A stretch of 64,000 bases of DNA, taken from positions 62,001 through 126,000 of the forward strand of contig NZ_JAIPPU010000007.1 in the NCBI RefSeq assembly GCF_026646375.1, written 5' to 3'. Within the stretch, counting starts at the first letter, position 1. The number at the start of each line of letters is the position of its first letter. The notes beneath the pieces were generated by a model. The model did not search any database and was not told the DNA's origin. It saw only the letters and a program-made list of their open reading frames with translations. The position numbers and the translations under genes are program-made. This document shows, piece after piece, positions 60,727 to 64,000 of the stretch. Origin of the DNA: Acetobacterium wieringae. GTDB taxonomy: Bacteria > Bacillota > Clostridia > Eubacteriales > Eubacteriaceae.

Positions 60727-61059
60727 ATGAGTAACGAGCAAAAAGCACTGATTGAAATGTTCAAAGATTGTCAACCACTACTCACCGCCATCGGGGATGA
60801 AACCCGACAGTTAATCATGGTGGCAATTATGGAAAATGGGTGCTATCCTGGCATTCGGGTAGGAGAAATTACCAAAAAAGTCAATCTGTCCCGACCAGCA
60901 GTATCCCATCATATCAAAATCCTGATGGATGCTAAGATTGTTAATGTGAGTAAGCAAGGAACCATGAATTTTTATTATCTGGATCCGGAAAAAAGCAGGT
61001 TGCTGCATTTAAAAACTTTGGTGGAGCATATTGAACTGTTAATGGAACAATGCAAGTAG
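60727..61059 (+). CDS. ArsR-family transcriptional regulator
   Basis: A 110-residue winged-helix regulator: ETRQLIMVAIMENG is helix 2, LSRPAVSHHIKILMDAKIV the recognition helix, and the wing GTMNFYYLD follows. There is no ELCVCDL metal-binding motif, though isolated cysteines exist (near residues 15, 39 and at the C-terminus), so the signal may be redox or a small molecule. It sits 37 bases before the EFR1 ferredoxin gene, presumably its target along with itself. ATG 60727 has GAAGGGAG eight bases upstream. Confidence 0.85.
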   Translation: MSNEQKALIEMFKDCQPLLTAIGDETRQLIMVAIMENGCYPGIRVGEITKKVNLSRPAVSHHIKILMDAKIVNVSKQGTMNFYYLDPEKSRLLHLKTLVEHIELLMEQCK

Positions 61060-61096
61060 CGTATCAAATTACATACTCAAAATAAAGGAGAAGAAG

Positions 61097-61864
61097 ATGA
61101 TATTTTATTTTACCGGAACCGGTAACTCGTTGTATGTGACAAAAAGGATTGGTGATGAGCTGGGAGAGCGACTCGTCGATATAACCACGGCTATGAAAGA
61201 GAAATCTTTTGTTTATTCGCTTTCAGTCGATGAAAGAATTGGTTTTATTTTCCCGGTTTACTTTTATGGCGTACCTTCAATTGTAGCTGATTTTATAGCT
61301 GAGCTCATAATTGAACAAAATCTGGAAGCCCGCATGCAACCTTATGTATTTAGTGTGATGACTTGTGGCGGCGGAATGGGCGGAACGCCGAAAATGCTGG
61401 AAGATCTCCTGAAAAAGCAAAAGGTGTCGCTCGATGCTGCGTTTGAAGTTAAGATGGCCAGCAATTACATCATGATGTACCAGCCAACGGGGCCAGCGCT
61501 ACAAAAGAAGATACAGATTACAACAGATAAAAAGCTAACTGACATTATCGCTGCAATATCAAAGAAAAAGAAGGATGATAGCAACAAACGAAAAAAATCG
61601 TTTTTGACCAATATAGCTTATCCGCTATACGTCCATGGCCGAAAAACCAGGCTCTTTTATGCTGATGACAAGTGTAACGGCTGCGGAAAATGCGAGAAAA
61701 TTTGTCCTGTTTCGGCGATTCAAATGGTTAATAACAAGCCGGTTTGGACGGCAAAACAATGTACGCACTGCACCGCCTGTATCAACCGCTGTCCCCAGAA
61801 AGCGATTCAGTATGGAAAGAAAACCCTTAAGTGGCGACGGTTTGAAAATCCCATCCTAAAATAA
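61097..61864 (+). CDS. EFR1-type flavodoxin-ferredoxin fusion
   Basis: A 255-residue redox protein. Residues ~1-160 are flavodoxin-like with the FMN phosphate loop FTGTGNSLYV at the very start and FPVYFYGVPSI. Residues ~190-240 hold two 4Fe-4S clusters (CNGCGKCEKICP and CTHCTACINRCP). It belongs to the EFR1 family of anaerobes and should shuttle electrons between flavin and ferredoxin pools. AAGGAGAAG precedes ATG 61097. It is likely controlled by the adjacent ArsR protein. Confidence 0.85.
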   Translation: MIFYFTGTGNSLYVTKRIGDELGERLVDITTAMKEKSFVYSLSVDERIGFIFPVYFYGVPSIVADFIAELIIEQNLEARMQPYVFSVMTCGGGMGGTPKMLEDLLKKQKVSLDAAFEVKMASNYIMMYQPTGPALQKKIQITTDKKLTDIIAAISKKKKDDSNKRKKSFLTNIAYPLYVHGRKTRLFYADDKCNGCGKCEKICPVSAIQMVNNKPVWTAKQCTHCTACINRCPQKAIQYGKKTLKWRRFENPILK

Positions 61865-61896
61865 TTAAGAATCCATAAATTTTTCCGTCTTCGTTC

Positions 61897-61925
61897 TTGA
61901 CAGTTGGAGCCATACCAAATAAAAT
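61897..61925 (+). promoter_or_regulatory. Promoter before the DUF2786 gene
   Basis: TTGACA (61897-61902) and TAAAAT (61920-61925) are 17 bases apart, about 100 bases before the start codon. No operator was recognised in the leader. Confidence 0.6.
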
Positions 61926-62022
61926 AAGAGATGTATAGTAAAATGATATTTAATTAAGATGGATTCTATATTGAAGTGTTTGTTTTTGGCAAAAAGCAGA
62001 AAGTTCAAAACGAGGAAGAAAA

Positions 62023-62745
62023 ATGGAAGCCAATATCAAAGATCGAATAAAAAAACTGTTAGCCCTTGGTAGAAGTCCCAATCCCAATGAAGCAAATTAC
62101 GCAATATTAAAAGCAAAAAAGCTGATGGTTGAATACAAGCTGACTGAACGGGAATTATTGCGCCATGATGAAAATCCGATTAAAGTGGATAGTGATATTT
62201 ATTATACAACCCGCAGTGAGCATTGGATGACTGGCCTGGCGGATGTGATTTCGGAGAACAACTGCTGTGTCTTTTATATGGTCACGCCGTCCGGATCGCA
62301 ACGCCATTATATTATTTTTCATGGTTACGAGGAAGATGCGCTGATTTGCAACAGCATTTTTGCCTATGCTGTTGATTGTGTGCGAACCCAGATCAAAGCG
62401 ATAAAAAAAGTGATGAAGTTAAATGAGCAGCCAGCTAATATCATTAATGAAGCGTGTGAAACTTATGGTAAGGGTTTTTATGAAGGTTTGGATGACGCTT
62501 ACACGACCCAGGAGTATGTGCATCAGGAGTGGGGGCTGGTGATGGTGGTCCCACCGGAAGTTAAAGCAATTCTTGAACCGATGGAACGTGCGCACATTAA
62601 AGAGAAGAATCATGATGATCATTATTCGTTTTATGCTCAGGGCTACCGTGAAGGCAAGGTCTTTACGACCCAAAATAAATTGGCAGATACAAAAGAAAAA
62701 ACGACAGCAGAAGATAATCCAACGACAAATCAAGAAGCTGTCTGA
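62023..62745 (+). CDS. DUF2786 domain protein
   Basis: A 240-residue cytoplasmic protein. The N-terminal ~45 residues are DUF2786 (IKKLLALGRSPNPNEANYAILKAKKLMVEYKL). The rest is an uncharacterised domain found with it, including WMTGLADVISENNCC and a middle segment rich in Tyr. DUF2786 proteins are common in phages and in some chromosomes, with no clear function. It is flanked by ordinary genes, and its base composition looks like that of its neighbours. The acidic/Thr-rich C-terminal tail is probably disordered. Confidence 0.7.
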   Translation: MEANIKDRIKKLLALGRSPNPNEANYAILKAKKLMVEYKLTERELLRHDENPIKVDSDIYYTTRSEHWMTGLADVISENNCCVFYMVTPSGSQRHYIIFHGYEEDALICNSIFAYAVDCVRTQIKAIKKVMKLNEQPANIINEACETYGKGFYEGLDDAYTTQEYVHQEWGLVMVVPPEVKAILEPMERAHIKEKNHDDHYSFYAQGYREGKVFTTQNKLADTKEKTTAEDNPTTNQEAV

Positions 62746-62763
62746 AAATCAAAGGTAAGCAAA

Positions 62764-62804
62764 AAAACACCGGCACCTTGTTTTTAACAAGTTATCGGTG
62801 TTTT
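62764..62804 (+). terminator. Intrinsic terminator after the DUF2786 gene
   Basis: AAAACACCG (62764-62772) pairs with CGGTGTTTT (62796-62804), with a second inner stem CTTG/CAAG, and the 3' arm is the U tract. Confidence 0.75.
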
Positions 62805-62971
62805 GTTGCGTGATACGGAGGATTATTATGTTAAAATAAAGAAAATAGACGGATCTTATAGCTCAGGTTATGGTAATTGAAAACAGGAAGCTGGCATTTT
62901 TTGTTTATCGGCGCGCAAATTGGATAAAAATATAAATAAGCCAATATACTTACCGATAAGGAGAATGATTG

Positions 62972-64000
62972 ATGAAATTCAAGTATAAAATCGTAGCCCT
63001 GTTTGTGTCGGCCATTGTTTTAATCAACCTTGGAATCGGTATTTATGCGGTAAACAGCATGCAGAATAAAGTGCTTGATGCTGCCCGCTCCAAGCTCCTG
63101 AGTGATGCTGCTTTGGGCGAGGCTTTCCTGGATCAACAGATTCCCGGGGACTGGATTATTAAAGAGGGCGATTTGTACAAAGGCTCGGTGAAAATGAATG
63201 ATAATTTCGGAATTGTTGATCGAATCGGGGAGTTAACAGGGGATACGGTAACGGTCTTTCAAGATGATACCCGGGTTGCCACAAACGTAAAAGATGCAGA
63301 AGGTAATCGGGCGGTTAATACGGAGGCAACCGACGTGGTTAAAAAAACTGTTTTGGATCAGGGCGAAACATACATCGGTAAGGCCAATGTAGTGGGTGTC
63401 TGGAACCAAACAGTCTATAAACCGATCACCAATGCCAAGGGCGAGGTGATCGGCATCTGGTACGTGGGAATTCCCAATACCATCTATGACAAATTGGCTA
63501 TGGATTTCAGAAATATGCTGATTTTATTTTCCATCGTGGCCGTTACGCTGGCGGGTATTGTCATTTGGATCATTACTGACCGGATGACCCGACCATTAGT
63601 GATGCTGGAAAAAGTCACCAATCGGGTAGCGCAAGGCGATCTGACGCAACAAGTTGAAACGGTCAAAAGTAAAGACGAAATCGGCGTATTAGCCGTGGCG
63701 ATTGAGCGGATGATCGTTAATATGCGAACAGCTTTAAAAAAAATAGCGGATTCTTCGGAAGAGGTTGCCATGGGTGCCCAGAATATTTCCACGGCCAGCA
63801 CATCCCTGTCGATTGGCGGCACGGAACAGGCCAGTTCCATTGAGGAACTGACTGCCTCCATCAACGAAATTGATGAGCAGACTACCATCAACGGCGAAAG
63901 TGTCAGTCAAGCTGTTGCATTGGTCCGTCATGCCCAGGCTAAGGTTAACAGCGGTGACCGGGAAATGCATAATATGCTGGCCTGTATGGATGACATTAAT
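62972..64000 (+). CDS. Methyl-accepting chemotaxis protein (partial, cut by window end)
   Basis: The first 343 codons are present with no stop. Residues ~7-29 are a transmembrane helix, ~35-178 an extracytoplasmic single Cache sensor (VWNQTVYKPITNAKGEVIG, IWYVGIP), and ~185-207 a second helix. A HAMP domain follows (MTRPLVMLEKVTNRVAQGDL, DEIGVLAVAIERM), then the start of the signalling coiled coil (NISTASTSLS, TEQASSIEELTASINEID). It should sense an extracellular ligand and control CheA. AAGGAGA precedes ATG 62972. Confidence 0.92.
   Translation, partial: MKFKYKIVALFVSAIVLINLGIGIYAVNSMQNKVLDAARSKLLSDAALGEAFLDQQIPGDWIIKEGDLYKGSVKMNDNFGIVDRIGELTGDTVTVFQDDTRVATNVKDAEGNRAVNTEATDVVKKTVLDQGETYIGKANVVGVWNQTVYKPITNAKGEVIGIWYVGIPNTIYDKLAMDFRNMLILFSIVAVTLAGIVIWIITDRMTRPLVMLEKVTNRVAQGDLTQQVETVKSKDEIGVLAVAIERMIVNMRTALKKIADSSEEVAMGAQNISTASTSLSIGGTEQASSIEELTASINEIDEQTTINGESVSQAVALVRHAQAKVNSGDREMHNMLACMDDIN

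Noticed and set aside
62933-62959. Near-perfect sigma-28 flagellar promoter (TAAA-N15-ACCGATAA) before the chemotaxis gene
   Set aside because: The -10 overlaps the AAGGAGA ribosome-binding site, so the transcript would lose it. Probably coincidental unless the true start codon is further downstream.

Overview
The window looks like the chromosome of a low-to-moderate GC, strictly anaerobic Firmicute. An acetogen of the Eubacteriaceae (Acetobacterium-like) is my best guess. Reasons: Gram-positive style lipoproteins and ribosome-binding sites, several corrinoid-dependent methyltransferase parts (corrinoid protein, UroD/MtaA-type methyltransferases, an ASKHA-type corrinoid-reactivating ferredoxin), a ferredoxin-dependent 2-oxoacid oxidoreductase and a Mop-type aldehyde oxidoreductase. 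The organism name is inference. I saw no rRNA, tRNA, CRISPR array or insertion sequence.

Region 1 (1-3.5 kb): the end of an unknown membrane protein, then three lipoproteins that share one small domain; one carries an FMN-attachment motif and one a phosphodiesterase domain. Region 2 (3.5-20.2 kb): a long same-strand run opened by a textbook sigma-54 promoter. It holds a MoeA-like protein, a 908-residue molybdenum/2Fe-2S aldehyde oxidoreductase close to Desulfovibrio gigas Mop, and accessory genes: FAD/Fe-S oxidoreductase, small CxxC protein, methyltransferase, C_GCAxxG_C_C protein, radical SAM protein, AMP-dependent ligase, two XdhC-type proteins, a MocA-HD fusion, a histidine phosphatase and a sigma-54 activator. 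This order resembles the DVU155x neighbourhood of Desulfovibrio. Region 3 (20.3-28.3 kb): a copper operon with an HMA-TauE/SafE-cupredoxin fusion, cupredoxin lipoprotein, CopA, CopZ and a two-component system.

Region 4 (28.3-60.5 kb) is the most interesting part, a sulfur super-locus. It contains tRNA-thiolation genes (tcdA, ttcA-like, cysteine desulfurase); cysK with an Rrf2 regulator resembling CymR; a corrinoid methyltransferase operon; a methionine/cysteine operon (metY, metA, a UroD-type methyltransferase, mccB/mccA-like genes) preceded by a cysteine-rich leader peptide; a DUF2325 gene; an IscU-E1-E1 fusion; a transsulfuration enzyme with a PatB-like lyase; a nine-gene operon joining methionine import (metQNI) to a 2-oxoacid:ferredoxin oxidoreductase, an acyl-CoA ligase and an aminotransferase; a class-I glutaminase-like protein; and larE. 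Nine sites with the form CATAN-N7-NTATG, plus one half-matching site, lie at or beside the promoters of these units, almost all just downstream of the -10 box. I infer that they are operators of the local CymR-like protein and make the region one sulfur-limitation regulon that also captures a corrinoid demethylation system and a methionine-degrading operon.

Region 5 (60.5-64 kb): an ArsR regulator with an EFR1-type ferredoxin, a DUF2786 protein, and the start of a methyl-accepting chemotaxis protein cut by the window end. Names come from motif and family recognition by eye; no database search was run.
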